In this document: positions 43,620-51,773 of the stretch, piece by piece
Layout of the letters: every line of letters begins with the position of its first letter
Numbering within the stretch: the first letter of the stretch is position 1
Source: JBBTCX01 sp964494205
Lineage (GTDB): Bacteria; Planctomycetota; Phycisphaerae; UBA1845
DNA: 64,000 nt
NCBI GenBank assembly: GCA_964494205.1
Contig: CAZBRD010000010.1
Coordinates: 159,799-223,798, forward strand
Reading direction: 5' to 3'
Made by a program: the position numbers and the translations under genes
Notes under the pieces: generated by a model
Seen by the model: only the letters and a program-made list of their open reading frames with translations
What the model was told of the DNA's origin: nothing
Database searches by the model: none

Positions 43620-45113
43620 ATGAGTTTTGTTATCTACAACACGTTGACGCGGACGAAGGAGCCATTTGAACCGGTGCGGCCGGGGAAGGTGGGGATGTAT
43701 CTGTGCGGGCCGACGGTGTACAAGCCGAGTCATATTGGTCATGCGGTGGGTCCGGTCATTTTCGACGCGATCAAGCGGTATCTCGTGCATTCGGGGTTCG
43801 ATGTGACGTGGGTGGTGAACATCACCGACGTGGATGACAAGCTCATCATCGAGGCGCAAAAGCAGAACACGACGACGGTCGAGCTGGCGGAGCGGATCAC
43901 TAAAGATTACCTGAAGGCGATGAAGATGCTGCACGTGGACAGCATCGACATCATGCCAAAGGCCTCCGAGCATATCAAAGAGATTGTGACGTACATTCAA
44001 CGCTTGATCGACAAAGAGTACGCGTATCAATCGGGCGGCGATGTGTATTTCGATGTGACGAAGGATGACGATTACGGGAAGTTGTCGAATCGTCGTACAG
44101 AAGAGCAGGAAGGTCAGCGCGATCTCAAGAGCGGGGACAAGCGAAACGCGGGCGATTTTGCGTTGTGGAAGGCTGCCAAGCCGGAGGAGCCTACTGAGGT
44201 GAAATACGATTCGCCGTGGGGTGCGGGTCGGCCAGGGTGGCACATCGAGTGCTCAGCCATGTCGATGCGACATCTGGGCGAGACGATCGATATTCACGGC
44301 GGCGGGTTGGATCTGATTTTCCCGCATCATGAGAACGAAGTGGCGCAATCGGAGTCTGCAACGGGGAAGGTGTTTTCGAAATACTGGATGCATCATGGTT
44401 TGACGCGGGTCAACACTAAGAAAGTGTCAAAGTCTGACACCGATCCGGAGATGCAGGCTGCGTTGACGAAGATGACCTTGCACAATCTGCTGGCTGCCTA
44501 TCCGGCGGAGCTGATTCGGTTTTTCATTCTGAGTACGCACTATCGTCGACCGATCGAATATTCCGACGCGGAGCTGGACAGTAAACGCAAGGGCTTGGAT
44601 ACGTTCTATCGCTTGTTTGAGCGGGTGGAGCGAATCGGCGGGAGGTCGGCGTATGAGAAGGCTGATCTTGATGCGCCGATCGGGGCGCATGCGCTGGCGG
44701 AGGCGTGCGCCGAGCAAACAAGCGAATTTAAGCAGGCGATGCACGACGACTTCAACACGGCTGGTGCGATCGCGGCGATGTTCAATCTCGCGTCGGCGAT
44801 CAATCGGTTCATCGAGCAGGAGCAGTTGGAGTCGGCGGGGGCTGCGGATGGATTGAAGCGCGAGGCGCTGAAAGCAGCTGGTCATCTTATTGCGCTCGGG
44901 CGGTTAATCGGTGTGTTCATCGATCCGCCCGCGAAGGCCGCTGATGCATCGAACGGTGTGGCTGATAAGGCCATGCAGGTATTGATTCAGATTCGCCAGC
45001 ATCTGCGAAAGAAGAAGGATTTTGAAACGGCTGATTTGATTCGCAATCTGCTGACGGAGCGGAAGATCACCCTGGAGGATCGGGCGGATGGGACGATCTG
45101 GCGGGCAGACTAA
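43620..45113 (+). CDS. cysS: Cysteine-tRNA ligase
   Basis: 497 residues from the ATG at 43620, 10 nt after GAGGA. Class I synthetase. Zinc ligand Cys29 in YLCGPTVY, HIGH motif at 38-41 (PSHIGHA), zinc/active-site WHIECSAM and HHENEVAQSE, and KMSKS in the form KVSKS (268-272). The C-terminal DALR-like helices and anticodon part are present, so it is complete. Confidence 0.95.
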   Translation: MSFVIYNTLTRTKEPFEPVRPGKVGMYLCGPTVYKPSHIGHAVGPVIFDAIKRYLVHSGFDVTWVVNITDVDDKLIIEAQKQNTTTVELAERITKDYLKAMKMLHVDSIDIMPKASEHIKEIVTYIQRLIDKEYAYQSGGDVYFDVTKDDDYGKLSNRRTEEQEGQRDLKSGDKRNAGDFALWKAAKPEEPTEVKYDSPWGAGRPGWHIECSAMSMRHLGETIDIHGGGLDLIFPHHENEVAQSESATGKVFSKYWMHHGLTRVNTKKVSKSDTDPEMQAALTKMTLHNLLAAYPAELIRFFILSTHYRRPIEYSDAELDSKRKGLDTFYRLFERVERIGGRSAYEKADLDAPIGAHALAEACAEQTSEFKQAMHDDFNTAGAIAAMFNLASAINRFIEQEQLESAGAADGLKREALKAAGHLIALGRLIGVFIDPPAKAADASNGVADKAMQVLIQIRQHLRKKKDFETADLIRNLLTERKITLEDRADGTIWRAD

Positions 45114-45185
45114 TTTTCACCACAAAGACACCAAGACACAAAGATTTGGTTTGGTCTGAGTTTTTGTGATCACAAAGTACGAGAT

Positions 45186-45211
45186 TGTGCCGAGAAGGGA
45201 TTCTCGGCACA
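45186..45211. repeat. Perfect hairpin TGTGCCGAGAA-GGGA-TTCTCGGCACA
   Basis: An 11-bp perfect stem with a 4-nt loop inside the intergenic island, 73 nt after the cysS stop. No T-run follows. Confidence 0.7.
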
Positions 45212-45231
45212 GCGGTAAATGGGGTTGCAAT

Positions 45232-45260
45232 GGGCGGGTGAAACCCGCCCTACTTTTTTT
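45232..45260 (+). terminator. Rho-independent terminator downstream of cysS
   Basis: Stem GGGCGGGT/ACCCGCCC (45232-45239/45243-45250) with loop GAA, then TAC and TTTTTTT. Confidence 0.8.
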
Positions 45261-45285
45261 CACCCGCGGCATCGACGCAGTTTGC

Positions 45286-45311
45286 CACGGCCAAGCTGCG
45301 GCTTGACCGTG
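45286..45311. repeat. REP-like palindrome, copy 3
   Basis: Identical in both arms to copies 1, 2 and 5, inside the composite island. Confidence 0.8.
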
Positions 45312-45366
45312 CCACCCAAGCTACATTTCTCTTGGTGCCTTTGTGTCTTAGTGGTGAAAAAGTTTG

Positions 45367-47016
45367 TTATGAGTTGAAGCGCATTTCGTAGGGGCCCATG
45401 TCGGGGGCGTTGCCGAAGTAGGGGGCATCGAGATCCATGCCGGCATCGACGCAGGGTGAATCGGCATCGGGGGACAAGCCGGGTACGCGGCCAAACTGAC
45501 TATCAAATCGGTCGAGGTCTATTCCAATCTGCACGGGGTCTACCTGCGTGCCGGGGTCGAATGGGGCAGCCAGCAGAGGATTGCCCGAGAGCGAATTGCT
45601 CCCTTCGCCTGATGGGAAGAGGCCATCGGACCAGAAGTTGAAATCGCTCTGAATCGGCGCAGGAGAAACGACACGAATGTCGCGGTATCCAGCGTTATCC
45701 TGATCATTGGCAAACGCAATGTTGTTGTTGAGCACGGTCGGCGAGGAGGAAAGCCGTTCGATGATCCAACCGTTGCGGCCGTTGCCATAACTGATGTTGT
45801 GCTGAAAGGTGTTTCCTGGCGCGGTAGTGTCGACATGATCCTGATCGTAACCAGCGCGTTCGCAGTTGAAGACGATGTTGCGCGAGATTAGGTGACCGCC
45901 GCCGCCGCCGGTGGAGACTTTGACGCCGTTGCCGTCGCCATCGGAGCCCGCCGGCGCATTCGATAGAACGTCGCCGTGGTTGAATACGGTGTTGTAGACG
46001 ATCTGGGCTTCGTTTGAGTTATAGCAATCGACGCCATCGTCGCCGCAACGCGCGATGACGTTGCGACGCAGGATGCATCGAAGGGTTGTATTCAGGACGA
46101 TGCCGTCGGCGTTCTTGTTGTTGTACGAGAGAGTTGCGTTCCACCAATGGATGTCATGTATATAGTTTCGTTCAACGAGCACGTCTTCGATCGGTTGGCC
46201 GCCTTCGTTACGGACAATGATGCCCTGACTACAGTCGTATACTTCGTTGCGGGTGATGATCCCGCCGGAGCTGAATCCATTCAACATGATGATACCGCCG
46301 ACCACGATGTTGACGCTGCTCGTGTCGCGAATGTCGTAAACGGTGCAATCGGAAACGACGCACTGGTCGCCGCCGGTGATGCGAATGCCGGCGCGCTTCG
46401 CGCCGCGGATTTCGAAGCCGCGGATGCTAATGTGATCCGCCTGGTTGACGTAGAAGCCCCAGTTTCGGCGTGTGCCGTCGAGAGTGGCGTCAATGATGAC
46501 GCGCTCGCCGTTGTAGGGCTGGAACACGATGGGGTTCGCGTGCGTGCCAGAAGCTGTCACTTGCACGACAGAGTCGGAACCGTTGGCCGGGTGATAAGTG
46601 CCCGCGTGTACGTAGATGGTGTCACCGGGAACGGCTGAGTTGGCGGCGCGCTGGATTGTCTTCCAAGGATGTTCGAATGAGCCGTCATTACCGTCATGAC
46701 CGCTGAGGGCCACGTAATGGGCGCCACCGGCAGGATTCACTTGCGGAGTCGACGTGTCGAGGTCGGGCTCGGTTACGTCAAAGTTGAAAGATGGATTCGG
46801 GTTGGAATCCGGCCCATCGGGCGACGGTTGCGCAGCGCTGTTTTGCGTGTTGGGAAACAACACGGTGCAAACAACGAAAGCCTGCAATAATAGCAGCGCA
46901 ATGGGCGCGCAAGTTTGCCGCATGAACTTCTTCCCCCAACCGATCCAATCAACTTGCGTTGATGATTTCGACTTCGTAATCGAAAGTTTCGACCCAGTGC
47001 GTCGAGCTGGTAACAT
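45367..47016 (-). CDS. Secreted right-handed parallel beta-helix protein
   Basis: 549 residues from the ATG at 47016, with GAGGAGG 8 nt upstream; the frame extends 33 residues further without a ribosome site. A hydrophobic export segment at about 35-55 follows a long basic N-terminus. HYVALSGHDGNDGSFEHPWK (DUF1565-like start) leads into about ten beta-helix turns (about 150-440), such as HISIRGFEIRGAKRAGIRI, GIIMLNGFSSGGIITRN and VLVERNYIHDI. The end DSPCVDAGMDLDAPYFGNAP is the common closing motif of planctomycete beta-helix proteins. Related folds bind or cut polysaccharides; no catalytic residues can be assigned. Confidence 0.83.
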   Translation of the reverse strand: MLPARRTGSKLSITKSKSSTQVDWIGWGKKFMRQTCAPIALLLLQAFVVCTVLFPNTQNSAAQPSPDGPDSNPNPSFNFDVTEPDLDTSTPQVNPAGGAHYVALSGHDGNDGSFEHPWKTIQRAANSAVPGDTIYVHAGTYHPANGSDSVVQVTASGTHANPIVFQPYNGERVIIDATLDGTRRNWGFYVNQADHISIRGFEIRGAKRAGIRITGGDQCVVSDCTVYDIRDTSSVNIVVGGIIMLNGFSSGGIITRNEVYDCSQGIIVRNEGGQPIEDVLVERNYIHDIHWWNATLSYNNKNADGIVLNTTLRCILRRNVIARCGDDGVDCYNSNEAQIVYNTVFNHGDVLSNAPAGSDGDGNGVKVSTGGGGGHLISRNIVFNCERAGYDQDHVDTTAPGNTFQHNISYGNGRNGWIIERLSSSPTVLNNNIAFANDQDNAGYRDIRVVSPAPIQSDFNFWSDGLFPSGEGSNSLSGNPLLAAPFDPGTQVDPVQIGIDLDRFDSQFGRVPGLSPDADSPCVDAGMDLDAPYFGNAPDMGPYEMRFNS

Positions 47017-47369
47017 AGAAGGGCCCTCCTCGGTGTCAATGGACTCGATGGTGCATCGGCGATTGGGGTCGCTAGAGTTGGTGAAGTTGAAGTGTTGATA
47101 ACGTGAGGGGCGCAAAGGGTACGAACGATTTGTTATAGGATTTGGCGATAACGGTTCCTAGAAAAAGCAGTGAGGGGCGAACGAAGGCAATAGGCAAAAG
47201 GCATTGAGGGAACGCACTAGAGAACAGGCATGTGGCGAGGCATTAGGGAATAGGCATTAGGCAATAGTGTCCAAGAGAACTTTCGCACTCTTGTCGATTG
47301 CCTGCTACCCGTTACCTAATGCCTAGTGCCAAATGCCTGTTGCCTAGTTAGTAGTCTTTGTTTTTCAAC
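47017..47369. other. Divergent intergenic region carrying the TAGGCATTAGG array
   Basis: It lies between the beta-helix gene start and rlmN. Most of it is the inverted repeat array at 47185-47349; promoters must lie in the remaining 170 nt or within the repeats. Confidence 0.5.
47185..47349. repeat. Inverted array of degenerate TAGGCATTAGGCAA units
   Basis: Left arm (47185-47266) carries AGGCAATAGGCAAAAGGCAT and AATAGGCATTAGGCAATAG. Right arm (47297-47349) is the opposite orientation (ATTGCCTGCTACC, CCTAATGCCTAGTGCC, ATGCCTGTTGCCTAG). The 30-nt centre is unrelated. The array ends 20 nt before the rlmN ATG. Confidence 0.75.
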
Positions 47370-48479
47370 ATGACGATTCAATCGCAAATTACTGGACCGC
47401 AAGCGAGAGCATCGCTGTTCGATCTTTCGTTGGAGGACCTGCGCGCGAAGTTGGCGGCGATCGGCGAGCCGGCCTATCGGGCGGCACAGATCATGGAGTG
47501 GGTGTACGAGAAGGGGGCAGAGTCGTTTGAGGGGATGAGCAATCTCTCGAAGGGGTTGCGCGAAAAGCTGGCGGCGGAGGTTCCGGTTTTTCAATCGAAG
47601 ATTGTGCGACGAAGTGAGTCATGCGATAGCACGACGAAGCTGCTGCTGGAGTGGCCCGACGGCGCGACGAGCGAGTGCGTGCTCATTCCTGACATGGATC
47701 GGCGGACGGCGTGCATCTCAACGCAGGTCGGTTGTCCGGTGGGTTGCGTGTTTTGTGCGAGCGGACTCGAAGGGTTGCAGCGGAATCTTACGACGGGGCA
47801 GGTCGTTGAGCAGGCGATGCGCGTACGGCAGATGTGCGGCGATGAAGCGCGGCTATCGAACATTGTTTTCATGGGACTCGGCGAGCCGCTGGCGAACTAT
47901 CACGCGACGATGGGGGCTGTGCGGATCATCAACGCCGAGTGGGGCATGGGGATCGGTGCGCGGAAGATCACGATCAGTACGGTGGGATTGCCGAAGCAGA
48001 TGAAGATGGTGGCTGACGAGGGGTTGCAAGTGACGCTGGCGCTGTCGTTGCACGCGCCGAATGATGAACTTCGGAAGCAGATCATTCCGTGGGCGGAGCG
48101 GGTGACGATTGATTCGTTGGTGGAGGCAGCGAATTATTATTTTCAGAAGACCGGCCGCGAGATCACGCTGGAGTACATTCTGCTGGGCGGGTTAAACGAT
48201 GAGGCAGCGCATGCGTTGCAACTGGCAGAGGTCGCGAAGCGCATGCGGAGCAACGTGAACCTGATTGCCTACAACCGGGTAGAGGGGCTGCCGTATGAGC
48301 GGCCGACGGGCGAGCGCGTGGACAAGTTCCACGAGACGCTGCGGTCGCGGGCGGTGAATGCGCACGTGCGGCGAAGTCGCGGGCTGGATATTGATGCGGC
48401 GTGCGGGCAGTTGCGCAGGCGCGAACTTCAGCAGGGCACGGTCGCGCTTGGTGTACCTCAATCCAAGGGTGGTAGTTAA
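47370..48479 (+). CDS. rlmN: 23S rRNA (adenine2503-C2)-methyltransferase / tRNA m2A37 methyltransferase
   Basis: 369 residues from the ATG at 47370. Radical-SAM enzyme. The cluster motif is GCPVGCVFC (Cys122, Cys126, Cys129). The mechanistic Cys pair is present: Cys103 in SECVLIP (Cys118 in E. coli) and Cys345 in GLDIDAACGQL (Cys355), which separates RlmN from simple radical-SAM proteins. GLGEPLANY is the SAM-binding GGE-type motif. The 20 nt before the ATG have no strong ribosome site. Confidence 0.93.
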   Translation: MTIQSQITGPQARASLFDLSLEDLRAKLAAIGEPAYRAAQIMEWVYEKGAESFEGMSNLSKGLREKLAAEVPVFQSKIVRRSESCDSTTKLLLEWPDGATSECVLIPDMDRRTACISTQVGCPVGCVFCASGLEGLQRNLTTGQVVEQAMRVRQMCGDEARLSNIVFMGLGEPLANYHATMGAVRIINAEWGMGIGARKITISTVGLPKQMKMVADEGLQVTLALSLHAPNDELRKQIIPWAERVTIDSLVEAANYYFQKTGREITLEYILLGGLNDEAAHALQLAEVAKRMRSNVNLIAYNRVEGLPYERPTGERVDKFHETLRSRAVNAHVRRSRGLDIDAACGQLRRRELQQGTVALGVPQSKGGS

Positions 48480-48498
48480 CAAGTCAAGCGAAACTCTA

Positions 48499-48533
48499 GA
48501 CCCCCCTCAATCCCCCCTTGCTAAGGGGGGAAG
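48499..48533. repeat. CCCCCCTT-GCT-AAGGGGGG hairpin element
   Basis: Perfect 8-bp stem (48512-48519/48523-48530) preceded by ACCCCCCTCAAT. This CCCCTCAATCCCCCCTT type recurs in many bacterial genomes. It lies 32 nt after the rlmN stop and before a convergent gene; it may end transcription both ways although T-runs are lacking. Confidence 0.6.
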
Positions 48534-48572
48534 TATCGAGTGCACGACACACTTGAATCTTAAGTGCTCAAA

Positions 48573-49991
48573 TCACGGCGATTCGTTTCCGAAGCTGTTC
48601 ATGATCGCGCGGAAGTCGTGCAAATCGTTGTCGTGATCCACGTCGATATCGAAGGCCGCGCAAGCGCCGGCGGGGTGCTGCATGTTGGGACGCGTTGCAC
48701 AGGCGGACCAATGCGAGTGATCGGCGAGATCGAGATCGCCATCCTCATCGTAATCGGCAATGACCGGATTGGGGACGATCGTGGGAATTTGAACGCTGTT
48801 CATTGGCCCAGGTTTGAAGAGACCGAGCGTGATGGATCCGTCGGTTGGAGCTCGGTTCGTACGGAAGCGGAAGTTGTAGAGCGTGCCCCAGCGAAGCGCG
48901 TTGGCATTGGGGTTGATGTCGAATGTGGTTGTCGACCAGCGGACGGACTCGTCATCGATGGTTGAGGGCCAATCGGTGAGGTCATACGGCTCGCCGCTGT
49001 GGTAGTCGACGTCGTGAAAGCCCAATTCTTCTACGACAACATCTGATGGTCGCGGAACGGAGAATGCACCGGCTGCCCGATCGGAGTTGAGGTTGTAGAG
49101 CGCGTATTCGTATTGCCAGGCGCCGTCGCCAACGCTGGTCGCTTTCGCGCCAAGAAAGAATGTGCCATCATCTGGCACGTGGACTTCGGTGATGAGAACT
49201 TCCGGGTCATTATCGCGCCAGGCGAACAGTGCGGGCAGCCCGCGGGTGGTTTGGCCGGTTAGCGTTGCGACCGCATTACCATTCACAAGACTGATTGCGA
49301 GTGGACGATAGGATGCATTGTTGTTTGAGTTTCCGGCTGCTGCATCATCGGGAGCAATGACGATGCCTTCGACGAAGTAATTGGCGCCGAGGTTCAGCGC
49401 CGGGTCGAGATCGGAGAGGCGAACCTGCGTGCGCCGGTATATCGAAAAGCCTCCTTCAATCGGCGTGCCCGGGGTCGAAGGATAATTGAAATAGCCGGTT
49501 GTGGGATTGATCTCGTAACGGGGACCAAGATCGCCTGAACCCTGAATGGTGGCGCTCTCGGGGATGGAACAGCCCACGCCGAGGTGTTGTGCGTCTACGG
49601 CAATGCAGCCACATGAACAGCCATTTTGAGCAAGTGCTACAAAACTATGCAGCATCCAGCTCATCCCCAGTTGCTCAAAACGACCATCTTTGATCCGGTA
49701 CATATTTTGACCCCACACGGGGTGATTATTTGTATTCGAAACGACTTCAACCTCATCGTCACCTACATTGCAATAAGTGGCTCCGAAGCTGAATGCGTCG
49801 ATACCGTTGAAGGGTAGAGGGCTGACGACTGAATTGATGCTCCCAACGATGATGTCCGGGCCGGTCGATTCGCCGCACGGCGCTTCGCCAGCTTGTGCCC
49901 TGAAGTACGACGCGATGAGCATCGACAATAGTGTGCACTGCATGATGCGGCGGACAGAACGGCTAACCAGTAATACTCGATGTTCGCGCAT
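48573..49991 (-). CDS. Secreted protein with dockerin-like C-terminus
   Basis: 472 residues from the ATG at 49991, 8 nt after GGGGG; two slightly earlier starts are possible. Signal peptide to about residue 35. The body has YPSTPGTPIEGGFSIYRRTQ and a beta-rich central part with repeated DxDP/DxND motifs; no enzyme family recognised. The C-terminus, ADYDEDGDLDLADHSHWSAC and FDIDVDHDNDLHDFRAIMNS, is a pair of calcium-loop helices of dockerin type (about 405-470), a third variant in this window. Confidence 0.76.
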   Translation of the reverse strand: MREHRVLLVSRSVRRIMQCTLLSMLIASYFRAQAGEAPCGESTGPDIIVGSINSVVSPLPFNGIDAFSFGATYCNVGDDEVEVVSNTNNHPVWGQNMYRIKDGRFEQLGMSWMLHSFVALAQNGCSCGCIAVDAQHLGVGCSIPESATIQGSGDLGPRYEINPTTGYFNYPSTPGTPIEGGFSIYRRTQVRLSDLDPALNLGANYFVEGIVIAPDDAAAGNSNNNASYRPLAISLVNGNAVATLTGQTTRGLPALFAWRDNDPEVLITEVHVPDDGTFFLGAKATSVGDGAWQYEYALYNLNSDRAAGAFSVPRPSDVVVEELGFHDVDYHSGEPYDLTDWPSTIDDESVRWSTTTFDINPNANALRWGTLYNFRFRTNRAPTDGSITLGLFKPGPMNSVQIPTIVPNPVIADYDEDGDLDLADHSHWSACATRPNMQHPAGACAAFDIDVDHDNDLHDFRAIMNSFGNESP

Positions 49992-50193
49992 GGTCATTTC
50001 CCCCAATGTTCAAATGTCTTGTCTGTCATTGATCGCCCAATTCGTACACCCCGAGAACTGGTAACAATTGGAAAAGAACTTGGTGACTGTCAATCAAAAT
50101 AGCGATAGCCAAGCTGAAAGGCAAACATTTTGCGGGTGGTGTTTCGGGTTGCGGCGATGGATGGCGGCCCGGTGTCGGCGTAATCTATGAGCT

Positions 50194-51024
50194 ATGAGTG
50201 CATTTGAAATCGGCGTTTGCAGTTGGTGCATCGATCGACATGACGCGTTGCGGTCGATCGCGATCGCGGGTGAGCTTGGGTCTGGTGCAATTCAACTTGG
50301 GTTCTTCACTAAGAAAGCAGTCGAGGAGGCGGATGCCGACGCGATCCAGAAGAACGCAAATCAACATCGACTCAGACTTGCAGGCACGTTCATTGCGTTC
50401 GAAGGCGAGGATTATTCGTCGATCGAGCGCATCGCATCCACCGGTGGATTCGGGTTCGACGATGCCTATGCCGATCGGTTGGCGGTTGTGCGCAGAGTTG
50501 CATCAATAACGAAAGCAATTGGCGTGTCGTCGGTGGCTGTCCATGCGGGGACAGTTCCCGCGGATGAGTCGAGTTTGTTCTATCGCAATTTGATTGAGCG
50601 CGTTCGCGAAGTGGCGGATGTGCTGGTGGAGAGTGGTTTGCGGTTGTTGCTTGAAACAGGTCGCGAGCCTGCGGAGCGTTTGCTCAAGTTCATCAAAGAG
50701 GTGGGGCGGCCGAACGTGGCGATCAATTTCGATCCGGCCAACTTCGTTGTGTATGGCTCCGATGATCCGGTGCCGGCGGTGACGCGGTTGAAGGGTGTGA
50801 TCGAGCTGGTGCACCTGAAGGACGCGAAGCGATCGGCGAAGCCGGGCGTCGAATACGGCAAACCGGCACCGTTCGGTTCGGGCGAGGCTGAGGTCGCGCG
50901 GGTGATCAGTAAGTTGCGGGCGACGGGATATCGCGGGCCGCTGTTGCTGGAATGCGATACGCGAGAAGGCGGGTTGGATATCCTTCGCGGTGCGGCGGAT
51001 TATTTGCGCTCGATGTTTGCATGA
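50194..51024 (+). CDS. Sugar phosphate isomerase/epimerase-like TIM-barrel protein
   Basis: 276 residues. AP-endonuclease-2-type barrel. The metal ligands of the family are visible: Glu154 in LLLETGRE, Asp180 in INFDPAN, His207 in ELVHLKDA and Glu253 in LLLECDTREGG. Members isomerise or dehydrate keto-sugars and inositols; the substrate here is unknown. It stands alone, with a tRNA gene 72 nt downstream. Confidence 0.85.
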   Translation: MSAFEIGVCSWCIDRHDALRSIAIAGELGSGAIQLGFFTKKAVEEADADAIQKNANQHRLRLAGTFIAFEGEDYSSIERIASTGGFGFDDAYADRLAVVRRVASITKAIGVSSVAVHAGTVPADESSLFYRNLIERVREVADVLVESGLRLLLETGREPAERLLKFIKEVGRPNVAINFDPANFVVYGSDDPVPAVTRLKGVIELVHLKDAKRSAKPGVEYGKPAPFGSGEAEVARVISKLRATGYRGPLLLECDTREGGLDILRGAADYLRSMFA

Positions 51025-51096
51025 TGCATGCATTGCACGCTGTTCTGGTTGAGTGTGTCAAAACAAGTGGCATGTGGGTAGAATCGTAAAGACTGC

Positions 51097-51169
51097 GGGC
51101 CCATAGCTCAGCGGTTAGAGCAGGCGACTCATAATCGCTTGGTCGGGGGTTCGAATCCCTCTGGGCCCA
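51097..51169 (+). tRNA. tRNA-Ile(CAU), lysidine type (tRNA-Ile2)
   Basis: 73 nt. Acceptor GGGCCCA/TGGGCCC (51097-51103/51162-51168) and discriminator A. The anticodon arm GGCGA-CTCATAA-TCGCT has anticodon CAT, and the T arm is GGGGG-TTCGAAT-CCCTC. The anticodon arm and variable loop (GGCGACTCATAATCGCTTGG) match E. coli tRNA-Ile2 rather than elongator or initiator tRNA-Met, so C34 is expected to be lysidinylated by TilS and read AUA. CCA is not encoded (AATT follows). Confidence 0.93.
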
Positions 51170-51235
51170 ATTGGTGATTGCTGCTTGTTGCAGGGCACTC
51201 ATTCAATTCCTTTCAAGACTCATGGGTGAAAATGC

Positions 51236-51745
51236 ATGACGTCATTGCATGCTGAATCCGGTGTTGTTGCGAAGCCTGCAAAGTCAATCTGGCTTCCCGC
51301 TGGTGAAGGCGAATCATTCAATATCATTGGTGGCGGGGTTCGGATTCTGGTTGATGGTGAGTCGACCGGCGGGCGATGCTGCATGTTCGAAGTTCCTGTT
51401 CCGCCCGGCGATGGGCCTCCGATTCACCGACACGAGCGTGAGGACGAGTTTTTCTATGTGCTCGAGGGGCGGTTCAAGTTTTCGATCGATGGTCGCGAGT
51501 TTGTCGGCGAGCGCGGGTCATTTGCATGTGCGCCGCGCGGGTCGCTGCATGCATTTCGCAACGTTGGCGCGGCCACGGGAGTATTACTTGTGACGTGCAC
51601 ACCGGCTGGGCTGGAGGTGCCGTTCCGGGCTGTGCGAATTCCGGAACCGGGTAGCACGACGCCCGCACTTACTCCTCAACAGGTGATTGCGCTATTTGAG
51701 AAGCACGGCATCACGTTTCATGGGTCGCAGTTGGCGGGGGAGTAG
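51236..51745 (+). CDS. Cupin-domain protein
   Basis: 169 residues. Single cupin barrel (about 40-130) with metal motif PPIHRHEREDEFFYVLEG (His64, His66, Glu71) and His105 in GSLHAFRN. Similar small cupins are stand-alone dioxygenase- or isomerase-like proteins, often of unknown substrate. The start is the ATG at 51236; no clear partner. Confidence 0.82.
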   Translation: MTSLHAESGVVAKPAKSIWLPAGEGESFNIIGGGVRILVDGESTGGRCCMFEVPVPPGDGPPIHRHEREDEFFYVLEGRFKFSIDGREFVGERGSFACAPRGSLHAFRNVGAATGVLLVTCTPAGLEVPFRAVRIPEPGSTTPALTPQQVIALFEKHGITFHGSQLAGE

Positions 51746-51773
51746 AAGCTGCAGAAGTTGAAATGAGCGATCA

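Larger units (their letters stand above)
45114..45362. repeat. Composite intergenic island bounded by a 31-nt inverted repeat
   Basis: The left arm (45114-45144) starts TTTTCACCACAAAGACACC. The right arm (45332-45362), read on the minus strand, starts TTTTCACCACTAAGACACA. The arms agree at about 27 of 31 positions and are themselves built of CACMAAGA units. Inside are a perfect 11-bp hairpin, a terminator and REP copy 3. The island fills the whole gap between the convergent cysS and beta-helix genes. Confidence 0.75.

Noticed and set aside
45114..45362. Insertion sequence or classic MITE
   Set aside because: No transposase, no visible target-site duplication, and the ends are low-complexity repeat words rather than unique terminal inverted repeats.
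51097..51169. tRNA-Met assignment from the CAT anticodon
   Set aside because: Anticodon stem and variable-loop sequence match tRNA-Ile2, and initiator features (three G-C pairs below the loop) are absent.
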